Source of the DNA: Adiantum capillus-veneris
Taxonomy: Eukaryota; Streptophyta; Polypodiopsida; Polypodiales; Pteridaceae
Direction: 5' to 3'
NCBI GenBank assembly: GCA_014529385.2
Contig: CM043963.1
Span: forward strand, 75,087,912 to 75,151,911
Length of the DNA: 64,000 bases
Part shown: positions 1 to 11,619 of the stretch, one piece after another
How the letters are laid out: each line of letters begins with the position of its first letter
Numbering within the stretch: the stretch's first letter is position 1
Program-made: the position numbers and the translations under genes
Notes under the pieces: generated by a model
What the model was told of the DNA's origin: nothing
Database searches by the model: none
What the model saw: only the letters and a program-made list of their open reading frames with translations

Positions 1-352
1 TCTGCATGCAAGGAAGATTAGTCATGGCATTATCATAAGCCCCTGCTGCACTATACTCATAGGAAGACAATTCCTCATCAAATGAATTGAGCTGCTGCTG
101 CTGCAGAACGCTGGGGCTATATTGCTCGGCTGCCGCTGCAGCCGCGGAACGCCCTAGCCATGCATTATCTTTCTCGCTAATGCTTTGCCGACAGCCTGTG
201 TTGTCGGCCAATTTAGCAGTCACCTCCATAGATCCAGTTGAAGCATCCGGAAGAAAGCTGCACTGCAAGCTGTCCATTGCCATTGTGCTGTAGTGCAGGT
301 TGGCCTCATGCATGCTGCCATATATGGCAGTAGAACCAGGGCAATACTCCAT
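1..352 (-). CDS. N-terminal part of an unidentified protein, runs off the left edge
   Basis: An open frame starts at the ATG whose complement is 350-352 and runs without a stop to base 1 (117 full codons). It is the first ATG after an in-frame TGA 15 bases upstream. Further in-frame ATGs lie at 311-313, 281-283 and 275-277, so a shorter start is possible. The product begins MEYCPGSTAIYGS and contains a six-alanine run (near residues 70-75) and a four-glutamine run (about 85-88), followed by an acidic Tyr/Ser-rich stretch (FDEELSSYEYS). Such low-complexity Ala/Gln stretches are common in plant transcription factors, but no DNA-binding or catalytic domain has been reached when the window ends. 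I do not recognise the family. The balanced amino-acid use and lack of stops, against the surrounding stop-rich DNA, support a real exon. Confidence 0.5.
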   Translation of the reverse strand, partial: MEYCPGSTAIYGSMHEANLHYSTMAMDSLQCSFLPDASTGSMEVTAKLADNTGCRQSISEKDNAWLGRSAAAAAAEQYSPSVLQQQQLNSFDEELSSYEYSAAGAYDNAMTNLPCMQ

Positions 353-407
353 ACGCACAAACCCTCACACGCACACAAGATTTCTCTTCAAACTTTCCCC
401 CTTAACT

Positions 408-454
<47 letters not shown>

Positions 455-1090
455 ACACACACACACACACACACTGTCTTATCTGTCTTTCTTTCTCTTG
501 TGTTGTTCAAACTTCCACACACACATACTCCCTCACCGTATGAGAAGAGGTAATGGCATACCTACACACACAAGCTCTGTTGAAAGAAAGAAGGATAAGC
601 TAACACGTACACACACACACACAAACAGAGACAAGCCCACGCAAGGTGAGCAATGGACGGCTTGTTACATATTAATATAGAAGGAAGGAGGGTGTCGCCG
701 TCATAAATAGGGCAAAATATAACTAATCTGCTCAAAAAATGGGAATGGAGGAATTTTGAATGTGCTGCATGGGGAAGAAGAAGGTGAAATTTGAAAAGGC
801 AGTTATAAGGGAATTATAGGGTAGCATTGCCAATTAAAGGCGTTATTGTTGTCCCACCAGCAGCCTACACACATTCTCAGCGCCTTCACACACGCGCGCG
901 CACACGCACGCACACACACAGACGATTGTAGCCAATCTTGACACAGAGAGAGAGAGAGTCGGACTTAGAGAGAGAACGCGCGCCCGCCCAGAGGCTCTCC
1001 ATTTTCTCTGCTTGTGTCATTTTGCTGTCCCTCTGCAATTTGTTGGCTAGCCCAAAATTAAAAAATAAAATAAAAATAACCACCTTTTTT
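353..1090 (-). promoter_or_regulatory. Microsatellite-rich leader/upstream region of the left-edge gene
   Basis: This region lies directly upstream of the minus-strand start at 352. It holds a (TC)17 tract at 411-444 joined to a short GC run (445-454) and an AC run (455-474), shorter AC runs near 610-625 and 890-920, and GA runs near 943-958. Pyrimidine/purine tracts like these are frequent in plant 5' leaders. No convincing TATA box was found, so the promoter boundary is an inference. Confidence 0.3.
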
Positions 1091-3689
1091 CGCCACTTGC
1101 AGTAAATGTGACCCTCTATATGCCTAGAGAATTTTGTCCAGAAAAATATATAATTTTAAAAATTCTGTTACTTTGTCAGAAAAATAAGAGAAACTTATTC
1201 CATATATAAAATAAAAGGTAGTGTATTTTTTATATATTGTCCTTTCCAAAAAAAAAAAAAATTGCTAACAATAAAGCAGAAAGGAGATTTACCTATTAGG
1301 GATTTGAAAGAGCATAGCGGAGGACGTGCTTACAATTTCAGTTTTCTATTGTCAGGAAAGATTGTTTTTTTCCTCTTTCTTTTTGGAATTGAAGAGTGCA
1401 AATCCTTGATTCCTTTGGTACAACGAAAATGTTTTTTTTTGAAGTTATTTCACCAATATACATACTTGCAAGTTGCATCGTTTCCACAATGCTAGAGGTT
1501 CTTCATCTACCTATGGCACTGGGTAGAACACCCCTTGATGGAGGTGAGGATTAAAGGTGAACCCTTCCACCCATCGAGAAATGTCATCAAGAATGGCATG
1601 GAATCGTTGTGTACATTCTACACCATCCATCCCATTGTTGGTGGTGTGTTTAATTTAGTTCAAACTCTCTAGACCAAAGAGTGTAAGTACGTTTTAGCAA
1701 AAGGGCATCCCATTGTTGTTGTATGGATGAGGTCTTTCCACTACAATACAGTCCCCCTTCTACACCATACTTGAAACAATCTATTGTCGAGACACGAAGT
1801 GGTAGAGCTCCCTTGGTCTAGCACCCCTTTTGATACTTCTTTTTATATTGATAAATCGCATAGTACGATTGTCGAGGAGTCACTTTGCAATTGCGTAACC
1901 ATGTACTGATATGCCAAAGTGGATCCCCAAGGCATACTTTCATAGGCATTAAGGCCAAAAGCATTGGAGACAAAAGTTTGGCACCCGTTAGCACACACAC
2001 TAAAAAGATCCCCATTGCAGGAGCATTTCCAAAGGAAGGAAGAACTCGAAGATTGCTCAACCTTAAGGAAAGCCCTTAATCTACAGAGCCCCTCAAAATT
2101 TGGTTTGGATAAATGCAGGGCATGTGATTATGTTTAGATCAAGGAGCAAGGCTCACAACGATACTCACGAACCCGGTTTGTGTGTTAAGTGGCCATAGAT
2201 CTTGTTGGCCAGTATCTTTTTTTATATGTCCTCTTTGTGCTATCGCGCAGAGGGGAAAAGCGACAAAAAATCAAGGCTTTTAGGAGCACAAGTCAATATC
2301 TATATATATGCATTGGGTGCATGGCCACTCCAAAACAAATCCGATTTGCCGGAATGCAAAAAAAATGAATACACGAAGCACATTGGAAGCACATTGCCAT
2401 CCACAACTATAAGTTGATTCCAACGTCGACAACCATACTCCAGGGTGCTACGACTTTTGATGCCAAGGGCAAAGATTACAGAAAATCGGTAAGTACGTTT
2501 CATTTAAGTTTCAAATTTTGAACTTATTCAATCTTGTGGAATTATTTTACACTGCCAACTTGACAAGCAAGGGTTGCAGAATCTAGCCAAGGGGTTTAGA
2601 ATTGTAAATTTTAACCAAGGGGTTTGGATTGCCAAGGCAACACCCAGGGTTAGCAGTTCGATACTGCTTGATTCTCATTGATCTTTCAATGAATATTCCA
2701 TAGGCAAGAGACATACTAGGTCTTTTCAGGCACAATATTTGGTCATGTACACTTGACTATGGGTACGTGAACGCTATGTTCAACCTCCAAGTACGCATAT
2801 AATTTAGTTATTTTTACTTTTTTAATATGCTTCGATTGCCTTTTCCAAATAGGATATCTAAGCTTGAATGCTTTCATCGATTTTTCTCTTTAGACACGTG
2901 ACAAGGTCATGTAGGAGCAAACAACTTTGGGGCAATAGTGTGATAGATATATTTCTGCACTCTGTCGGTCGTTATGAACCTACATGATAGGTTTCGTTTG
3001 GCACATATTGTCACAAGGGAAACAACATGATCTAGGAACTAGTGGAGTTTGGTTTAGCCAATGTGGAACAAAATTTATGAGAGTCCCTCTCACTCACGAT
3101 GTCATTGAGTGTTTACAATTAACTCCACACACAGAAGTATATCTCGTACTTTATGGATGTCATTTTTTTGGATATCCTTATATGAGACATATTCCACATG
3201 TGGAGAATATGAGTCTATGGGATTAACATTGGCGCCCGTCATTTCGACTGTGTGTCACGACAAAGTCCCTAGGTGCTTGTGGACCCGTTCCTTAGACCAT
3301 TCTAATCGCATTGTATCAAGAACAATTTCAATGGCCAGAAATTGTCGGATACCTAATAAGACTTGTTAAGGTTACAAGTATCGTTAAGCAACTTTAACGG
3401 ATATTTGTTTACACATGTAGCAAGCTATGTTATGTTAATGAGCATGTTTCATTTGGTATTTAGATGTGATTGATTTTCACATTTTATTACGGTCCAAATA
3501 CGTTAGAAGAGCTTTCACATGATTGTAGGGAAAAGTGTTTGGTTATTTCTCTGTGAGTTGTGAGCATAATGTTAGCCATAAGCATTGGTAAGTATGTTCG
3601 TGGATATACAGGTTCAGATCTGTTTTTGCTAAATGCATGTACACTAGGTGTTATGCGTCTTAGTGTCTAGAAATGGCTGATTTGAAGCG
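1091..3689. other. AT-rich intergenic stretch, no gene seen
   Basis: Only short frames broken by stops are present on either strand. Some of it may be decayed pol from the gypsy relic that begins near 3,690, but no diagnostic motif could be read before that point. Confidence 0.5.
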
Positions 3690-4545
3690 TCATGCACATT
3701 CATGACATTAGTAGATTCTATCAATCACCAGTAAAGGTCCATGCTCGGTTTGGGTGGCAATAGATAAGTTGTCTAAACGTTGTGCGGTTTATTCAATCTA
3801 ATTTTTCAATCTCTAAAGTTGACCAAGTTGGTTATTCATAACATTGTTGATTACTTAGCAATGTGCAAGGAATTGTGATCCCTGTTTATCAATCATTTTG
3901 GAGGACTGTCCACAAACGATGGAGAAACACACCTCAATACTACCAGTTATCCAGAGAGGATAGGCATATTACAAGTGTTAATCTCGTGCTAAAGGATATA
4001 CCAAGCGCGTACGTAAGCACCAGGCGTCCAATTGGAAAGGTTGACTCTCTAGTTGGAGTTTACTTACCATGAGGCAAAGCATGTTGCGACTAAGTTTAGT
4101 CCCTTCATGTTTCGGTCAGCTTCTCAAATTCGATCACCGATTGTGGTGGGGTTGTTTACTGAGGAAGAATGATAACAAGTCAAGGGCTTAATCCTTGATG
4201 ATGAGTTATGTCAGCATATTACTTTCATGGAAAGTGAGAATATTTTTTTTTATAGATACCTCTTAGTTGTGATAGCTCGTTCAGCATACTCTAGTGAGTT
4301 ATAAATAGAGGTTACACACTATATTGGATATAGGTCGGTTATACAAGACGGTTGCAAATTGACAACAATGTGAAAAATCAAGATGTTATTCTTGATTTCA
4401 TTGAACCTCCTACCGAACCGTGTTCCAGTCAAATGGGCAGCTGGATCCGAAAAGGATACCAATGTGGAAGATATTATTGTTCTTACAAACATATCATCAC
4501 TTTTGTTTTCGAGGATGAAAATGCTTCTCCAAGGGGGGAGTAATA
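3690..4545 (+). mobile_element. Decayed Ty3/gypsy integrase with 3' end
   Basis: Stop-riddled plus-strand text still carries integrase landmarks. A VAIDKLSK-like stretch near 3,750 matches the VDRLSK segment of the catalytic core. At 3,880-4,070 there is an SFW..., LSREDRHITSVNLVLKD, AYVS series matching the region around the QTDGQTERVNQVLEDMLRAYV family motif. At 4,480-4,543 the text DENASPRGE with a following purine run (near 4,532-4,541) resembles the usual end of a plant gypsy polyprotein and a polypurine tract. No LTR could be defined on either side. Family-level call only; the element is dead. Confidence 0.55.
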
Positions 4546-6110
4546 TCAGGCCTAAGATAGGACTAGGGTGAGCACAGCCCAATCTATGCATGCACTGCTT
4601 AGAGGGCTCCTAAAATAGGGACCATTAAAGGTCTATTTAGGAAAAGGATGGGTGGAGATGAGCATGCAGTAGATCCTCGATCCCCATACAAGCCACATTT
4701 TCATATAGGCAAAAAGGGGGGTAAGAAGGCAAAGCAAACTACACCCTAAAGAGGTGCAGTTGATGGAGGGAGAGAAGGGGTAACCCATAATTGTTATCCC
4801 CCTCCATGTGGGTATCCCAAAAGTGACTATGGCAACACTCAAAAAAATGTTGTGCCTTTGTGAACCCAAGTAGTACTCCAAAACAAGTTTTTTTCAACCT
4901 TTGATTTTGAGAAAATTTTGATTCATAAGTCAAAATTCTACCCAATGTATCATGATTTTTAATGAGCACGTTGAGATCTACTACCAGTTGAAGGGCATGC
5001 GCTGGTGTGTTCATGCGCGTGAATGCGAGAAAGGAAAGAAGAAAAAAAGAGTAATTAGGGGAAACAACACACCAAGAGTGAGTGTGTGTTACCTTTATTG
5101 TTTATATATGGAGTAGAGTTAATGGTTAGTCGTGCACGAGCGGTCATTAGCTGAACGGTCACAAATATTTACCTCAACAATTTATGACTAAAATGCTCAA
5201 ATCAGGTGCTTTATAATTTGCCTAAAACATAACGTATTGGCCCAAGGTATATAATTACAATGGCCAAACTTTCAACCGTGAATCATTTAGTTTTAATGAG
5301 AGTATACCTAGAATATCTGAATATTTCATCTTCTCATTTCTGTTCACAAATATCCCACATAATGTGCAAATTGCAAAAACAACAAAATTACACTTAAAAT
5401 CAGAAGAGACCATAAAGTGTGGTGAGTTCTCCTTCTTACTGAATGATGTCTCCCTTTTGAGGGATCTATGGTTAAAAAGGGACATGATGTATCAACTGCA
5501 AAAGTATCAATCAAGGATCGTAAGACAAATTGGGTGTGAATATAGTGTGAACTTTGACATTTGAGAATTAGAAGTGAGCTTGACTGTGAGATAGATTGAA
5601 CTATTTAAGAACCATGTGTGAACTAGACATGTGATGTGTACTACATCCTTGGTGGTGTGAACAAGATTTCCCATAGAGCTGAACATAAGGCATATACCCC
5701 ACATAGACCCACTAAAGGGATTGAGGTGATGAAGGCCTGCCCTCTATTACGTCTCCAAGGCGACACATATTAGCAAATAACTATTCGGATTTTCTAACAA
5801 GCAATCGCCTACAAGAATTCATTTTTGCATTATGAAAATGTGGGGGTGGTTAAAGCACCCTCCAATGAAAAAGGCGTAGCATTCAACTGGTTCTGCTTGT
5901 GCATATGAGCTATGGGGCTTTGAAGCATTGTTGGAGGGCGTTTCCCCAATGTAGTCAATGGGCCTATGGGGGAACCCTCCTATGAGGACCCCCCACACAC
6001 TGGGGGGTTAATCGTAAGACATTAACTGATGTGACTAATGCTTAGACACACATACACATGTTCAAGGTACATGGGGGCAACTTTTGGGGTTTGTGTGTGT
6101 TGGGGTTTTT
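4546..6110. other. Intergenic stretch, no gene seen
   Basis: Frames up to about 90 codons occur on both strands but none shows a known motif. 5,830-6,000 is richer in G+C than its surroundings and looks repeat-derived. A 3' LTR of the preceding gypsy relic could lie here but its ends are not identifiable. Confidence 0.4.
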
Positions 6111-6111
6111 G

Positions 6112-6280
6112 GTTTGGGGGGGGTGGGGGGGGGGGGGTGGGGGTGGGGGGGGGGGGGTGGGTGTGTGTGTGTGTGGGTGGGGGGTTTTAAAATTAAATTA
6201 CAATTACCCCCTCTCTAGGAGGTTTTAAATTGAATTACAATTATCCCCTCTCGTGGAGGCCCCCCCCCCCCCCCCCCCCC
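6112..6280. repeat. G/T-rich and poly-C low-complexity block with a 38-bp tandem pair
   Basis: A poly-G/GT stretch (about 6,115-6,186) is followed by two tandem copies of a 37-38 bp unit at 6,183-6,220 and 6,221-6,257, each reading ggttttaaa...attacaatta and ending in cccctctc..gga. A 21-base C run follows at 6,260-6,280. The G and C runs flank the pair and could pair with each other. Confidence 0.8.
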
Positions 6281-6297
6281 AAAAACCAATTTGCACC

Positions 6298-6375
6298 AAT
6301 AAATGGGTGAGACATTTAGCTTATGATGTAGATGTTATGAGTTCGATCCCGATAATTGATCATTTTTTTCCCCAA
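6298..6375 (+). mobile_element. tRNA-like (SINE-type) relic
   Basis: GAGTTCGATCCCG near 6,339-6,351 fits the pol III B box (GTTCGANTC core). About 25 bases upstream, TTAGCTTATGATGT near 6,318 is a weak A-box-like match. No cloverleaf with intact acceptor stem can be drawn, so this is not a functional tRNA gene. A T-rich stretch follows at 6,363-6,370. Could be chance. Confidence 0.3.
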
Positions 6376-7317
6376 AGGAATCAAATGGTTCATATCATCG
6401 ACGATCAACGACAACAGATCCCCTCCAAATAAGAGGCATCAAATAGTGCCACGAGTGAGTTCTTAGTGGAGTCTCCGCATCATCTTACGATCCTTATCAA
6501 GCTTTCTGTAGACTATACTAATTTATCACAATTGTGATTGGCTGTTTAGCACATGTAAGCTTGTGAGAAAGAAGCTAGGGATCTTGTAAGCATCACTCTT
6601 GGAGGCAGATACATAACAGTGGTGGTTGCATCAATATCGCTGCAAACATTACCAACAAATTGGTTTTGGGTTGATTTTATGGGAAAACAGTACACTGTAG
6701 TGTAGCTAACATTAAGCTGATTGTTGTCATTTGTTGATGATATCAGAATGATGTGTTTTTCCTAAGGTTGAAAAATTGAAGACTAAGGCCCAAGAATCAA
6801 AAAGGAAAAGGCCATCAATCAACTCCAGCTATTTTTTATTTAATTACTTTTTTTTTTCCTTGCCTGAGCACAAAGATACTTGCAAATCTAGGTATATTTA
6901 CATATGCGAGAATATAGATCCTTAGGAGATGTGTATATGCATGCACACGTATGGTATGATTGACACAAATTTATATGCATTGCTCGAAAAATATATATCA
7001 TTGATTGCAATCTAATAATAAGGGGGAGGGGGAATAACATCAGTTATAATCACTCATATCATCGATTAAAGTACCTGGAGCCATGCGTCATGCTGCCATG
7101 CACATCAATTTGTGTGCTAAAGCGCACATTTTTAAGGCGTTATTAAAGGAGAATCCTGACTAGGAGGCAAAGTTAAGAAGCCCATGCTGCCCATTGGCCC
7201 AATGAAGGCATTCCTAGGATTCGGTTCCATTATTACCATATCCAGTGGAGGTGAAACCCCATAAGCTAATGCTCACACGCTTGGCTTCTTTGATCTAGAT
7301 TTTTCCCTTGCATATTG
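6376..7317. other. Intergenic stretch, no gene seen
   Basis: AT-rich DNA with no open frame of note and no recognised repeat on either strand. Confidence 0.5.
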
Positions 7318-7585
7318 CCCTTTTTTTTCCATCAAAGCTTTGAGAAATATATTAGAGGGAGCAACTAAGTGTACAAAATCCAAGAGGGATGCAAGGGGGT
7401 ATAGGGGCCTCAGCGCTAGAGGGCACGGGTAGAGAGAGATGGGACCGCGGTGGAGGTCGAAAGGAGAATTTTGAGGCGAATTGAGGGTGGTAAAATATAG
7501 ACGCCCATCGTAGGCACGGAGACTTGAACCCTCGCCACCGCCATGAGAGCCCAATGCACTAACTGCTACGCCCGCAATGGGAAAG
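7318..7585 (-). mobile_element. Candidate tRNA-derived SINE, minus strand
   Basis: Read on the minus strand from about 7,585, a tRNA-like head shows an A-box-like GCGTAGCAGTTAGTGC (complement of 7,556-7,571) and a good B box, GTTCAAGTC (complement of 7,521-7,529), spaced as in tRNA-derived promoters. The body then runs about 200 bp to a short A-rich end (complement of the T run at 7,321-7,328). No clear target-site duplication was found, so the ends are approximate. Confidence 0.4.
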
Positions 7586-7872
7586 TTAACATGTGAGCAA
7601 ACCATAAAATGATAAATAAACTTGGACAGGCTCACTGCTTGTCCAAGTTTACTTTTTCGTGTCCTAGTTTACCCTGGCCATCCTACGACTGCGCGTGTCT
7701 CGATCTTCGTGTTCTAGCTTCGCTGTCATTGGATCCCACCGCTTGGGCTTCATCAAATTACCCGTGCCCTTTAGTGCTGAGGGTATAGGGGGCTTGGGAC
7801 AGAGCACATGGGGTGGCAGTCGATCTAGGGCTAGTATCTAGGTTGGTACGTGTATTACAACAGAGGGGGGGA

Positions 7873-7908
7873 GGGGGGGGGGGGGGGGGGGGGGGGGGCA
7901 TCTGATAA
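7873..7908. repeat. Poly-G run of 36 bases
   Basis: Uninterrupted G run just beyond the 3' end of the minus-strand LINE; part of a window-wide excess of G/C homopolymers. Confidence 0.9.
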
Positions 7909-7986
7909 AGAGAAACAGAATGCTTAGCAGAGGGGGGCTTGGACATGAGGAAGACGGGTAAGTTAGGGGAGGCTATCGATGGCCTT

Positions 7987-10900
7987 CTAAATGTCCTCTA
8001 TTAGGACAATGGACCGAATAATCAGTTGTGTGGCCTCTCTGATTTTGGCCAGGTTCTTAGCCACCATGTCGATTAGCATGGATGGTTTGTGCTCCATTGA
8101 GTTGGTTTTCCTTTGAGAGTCACCCAAGGACTCATAGAATGCACCGATGTCCCGCAGGATCACATCCCGCACATTGTAGGTTGTTACTTCTGCATGCTTG
8201 ATTTGCACCAACTGTAAGTTAAAATCAGAGAATAGGCATCTCAGATCTTGAAAATGATAAGACTTATCAAAATAGGCTTTATTTCTTTCTTTCCAAATAA
8301 TCCATAGGAATTCTGCTCTTATTTTGTTTGAGCAAGAGGAGAGGATTCTGTTTGAGTCCCCGAGAAGAAATTGTTTCCATGAGGGGGTGAACTTAAGCAC
8401 CAAGATTAGAGGACGAGTGATGATTTTTTATCTAGGGCAGGTGGGGAAGGGATGGGGAAGGGTTTCGACTTTGAGATGGCACCTTGTGCAAAGAGCGGCT
8501 TACAAACTAGCTTGTAGACTTTTGTCTCTTGTCCACACTGCTCTATGGAGGATTAGCCACAGAAGAATGGATTTTTTAGGGTGGATGTTGGTGCCAAATT
8601 TTGGTAAATTTGAAGGCCCAGTGTCTCCTATCTAGGCAGACGCCTCTATCTTCTATTGAGGACGGTGTGCCGGGGCGGGGGTTGGGGGTGGGCCAAGGTG
8701 AAACTGTCTACCCATCCAAACACCTTGATGCGGACGGGCTATGACTCAAAGGTGTATGACTCACCAGAAGGGAACTCGGCAGTTCTCGAATGAATTAAGG
8801 TGATCTCCCATAGTTGGATAGGAGTTGAGAGTAGAAGCTCAACACTTGTCTTCGACAAGGTTTCCCCAGTTCTTGAGGCCTTTGTTGTCAATTTTGAGTG
8901 CCGATCTTTCCTAGGCCGAGGACATGGGGGGAATAGGGGCGAGGGGCTACCAAATATGTCAGACTGCAAGGGAGTGATATGAATCTCATTTGAACCTGAC
9001 ATTGATTCTGAACATGTTCCATGCTGATCACAAGGATTTAAGGAGATCCCACCCTTTGGCCTTAAATTCAAAGGGGTTGAATAATATGGAGACCCGAGAA
9101 AGTTCTTCCAACCTTTATGAGACTCTAGGAAGAACTCTTGAAAATGACAAATTAGGAGGATTGACCACTCCTGGGCTCAATTGGAGAGAGCTCTGGTGGT
9201 CTGCTTGACTACAAGCTTATCAGCCCAAGCTAAGATGTCCCGTATCCCTAACCCTCCATTTTCTTTGGGGTGGCAGCAACCAACTAACTTTAGCTGTTGA
9301 ATTCCTTTCTTTCTATGGCAAGAGCTAACCTATTGGAGCTGGGTGTCAAGAGATCTCCAATAGGAGAGGAAGAACAGAATATAGGCAAATAGGAAATGAT
9401 TGATGACCATGACTGCCTGCCAGTGAGAGTTGGAGTCCTACCCACCTATGGAATTTTTCCTTGAACTTGTTGAACACCCATTCCCAGTATTGCTTCAAGG
9501 AGACCTAGAAGCCGAATGGGATCCTCAATAATATGAAGATCCACTGAAGATCTCACCTTCAATGATGATTTTGCAGCCTTGTTGGATAAGCTAGTCAAGA
9601 TTCCTTTGATGGTCCCTTGTTCTAGCTTGTCCTTTATCAAGCAGTTGAGGTCGTCGATGCAAGCAACAAAAAGAAGAGGAGCTAGAGGGCAACCTTGTCT
9701 CGTAGATTTGTTGACCTTGAAGTATTGAGACAGAGCGCCATTGAGGGAGACCCTAGCTCTTGCATTTTCAAAAAGGGTGGCTATGTATTTAATGAGGTTG
9801 GGCCCAAAGCCCATCCTTTCTAGACTTTGAAGGATGAAAGACCACTCAAGCCGATCATATGCCTTATCAAAGTTGATCTTGACAAACACGTAGTCTAAGC
9901 CTTTCTCTTATGCATGCTCTATTCCTTCCTATAGAGAAATGACTTCTTTGAGGATCCACCTACCCTTGATGAAACCTTTTTGTTCAAAATACAGCACTTT
10001 ATAAGAACTGGGGTTATCCTGTTGGTGATTGCTTTGGCAAAGATTTTGTACCCGGTGGTGAGCATGGTAAGGGGTCTCCAATTGCTTAGTTGATCCTTGC
10101 TACCTCTTTTTTGAAGAAGCTTGATGATGCATGTGTTCAAGGAAATGGGCAGAGCTTGAAATTTGAGAGATTTATCCCAGGCGAGAAGGAGCATTGGGGC
10201 TAGGGTATCCTTGAAGATTAAGAAGAATTCAGTGAGTGGTCCGTCGATGCCTAGGGTTTTCTTTGATTAGAGGCCCTCGATGGTGATATGAATGTCCTGA
10301 AGCGATAGGGGTTGGTCCGCATGCGCTTGGAGCTTGGGGGGAAATACCGCTATCCTATGGGTCCAAAGAAGGTCCTTGGCTAGCTGGACTTCCTGGGTCA
10401 TGCGTTCAAGGGGGGAGAAAAGAGCCTGGAAGTGGCTTTTCACATACTCTAGGTTTTCTTTTTCTAAAGAAGTCCTGCCTTGAGGGGTGAAGAGAAGGGG
10501 GATAGAGTCTCTCTCTTGTTTTTTCCTTAGGATTTTGAACATTTTCTTGGAGGGTCTACCGATCTGACCCGCCCACTATTCCCTAAAAAAACATGGAGGC
10601 ATGTTTGGCAGCTAGATCCCTCTCACTTTTGAGCTTTCTTCTATATTCAGCTATCTCGCTTTGAACAATGGGTTTTGTAAATTATGAAAATTCAAGCTTT
10701 GAGAGGGTTTGGTATATTTCTTTCCTCTTCTTTTCTTGACGTGGGAGACTTCTTTCCTGAAATTGATGAGGGCCACCTGAGTTGCTCTTGTAGCTTTAGG
10801 CCAGGGGCTTGAGTGCATTCTGAATTGTGAGGTCCAAATTTCCTTGATGATATCCTAAACATCTTGCAACTTGAATAAATAGGGATTGATGTGTAAAACC

Positions 10901-11619
10901 ATTGGTTTTTGACCTTCTTTGCTTTGTCATCGATGTTGGTGATCAAGGGGTAGTGTCTGAGATGCAAGAGTTGAATTGTACTTTGGTCTTTGATCGGTTG
11001 AAGAACCCTACTAGGGAGGATGATATGTAGCATCTGTCGAATCTTGCTTTTTTAGAGAGAGGGCCAACGTGTAATTTTGCCAAGAAAATTGGCCAATCTC
11101 CCCTGCGTCCTAGAGGTCAAGCTGGGTCTTGAGAAATTCCCAGGAGGAGCTTTCAAACCCATCTAGTACTTTGCTAAGCTTTTTGTATTAGTCATTGAGG
11201 GTTTCAACCATGTTGACGTCCCCCATCAAAATGATTTCCCCTTGGAGAGTGTGGAGGGAATCCTAGAGGGACATCCTGTCTGAAACCGATCCACCCGCAT
11301 AGATGGAGATCACCGTGCATCATATAGGCTAGGAGATTTAGATAGCTACCCAGTTTCGCCCAACTAGAGAAGTAGGTTCATCCATTTAGAACTGGTGAGG
11401 TATTCCAATTGCAGTATCGCTTGAACCTCTGTTATGGGAAAAAACAATCCACTTCTATTGCTTGGAGATAGACTCTAGGCATTGTCGAATCTCAACGTCT
11501 GAGGTTTTGACCTCTTGGAGGGGGATGATGTCGACAAAATTGTCTGCTAGCCAAGAGAGAATCTTTTTTGCTTTTAGAGGGTTATAAAGTCCCTTAATAT
11601 TCCATAAGAGGAGCTTCAT
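7987..11619 (-). pseudogene. LINE ORF2 (endonuclease-reverse transcriptase), disrupted
   Basis: The ATG at 11,617-11,619 opens MKLLLWNIKG, the usual start of an APE-type endonuclease. LQEVK follows with the catalytic Glu, and near 11,235 GDVNMVE supplies the Asp/Asn pair. The terminal SDH motif (near 10,950) is replaced by LRH, probably through a one-base deletion. The first stop comes after 55 codons. The reverse transcriptase keeps SNWRPLTMLTTGYKIFAKAI and the first catalytic block FDKAYDRLEW, plus the TRQGCPLAPLLF block, but no FADD/YADD motif follows; the sequence jumps to unrelated text (near 9,480-9,600), which suggests a deletion. The ORF2 start overlaps the ORF1 stop by 26 bases in another frame. 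A non-functional copy. Confidence 0.8.
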
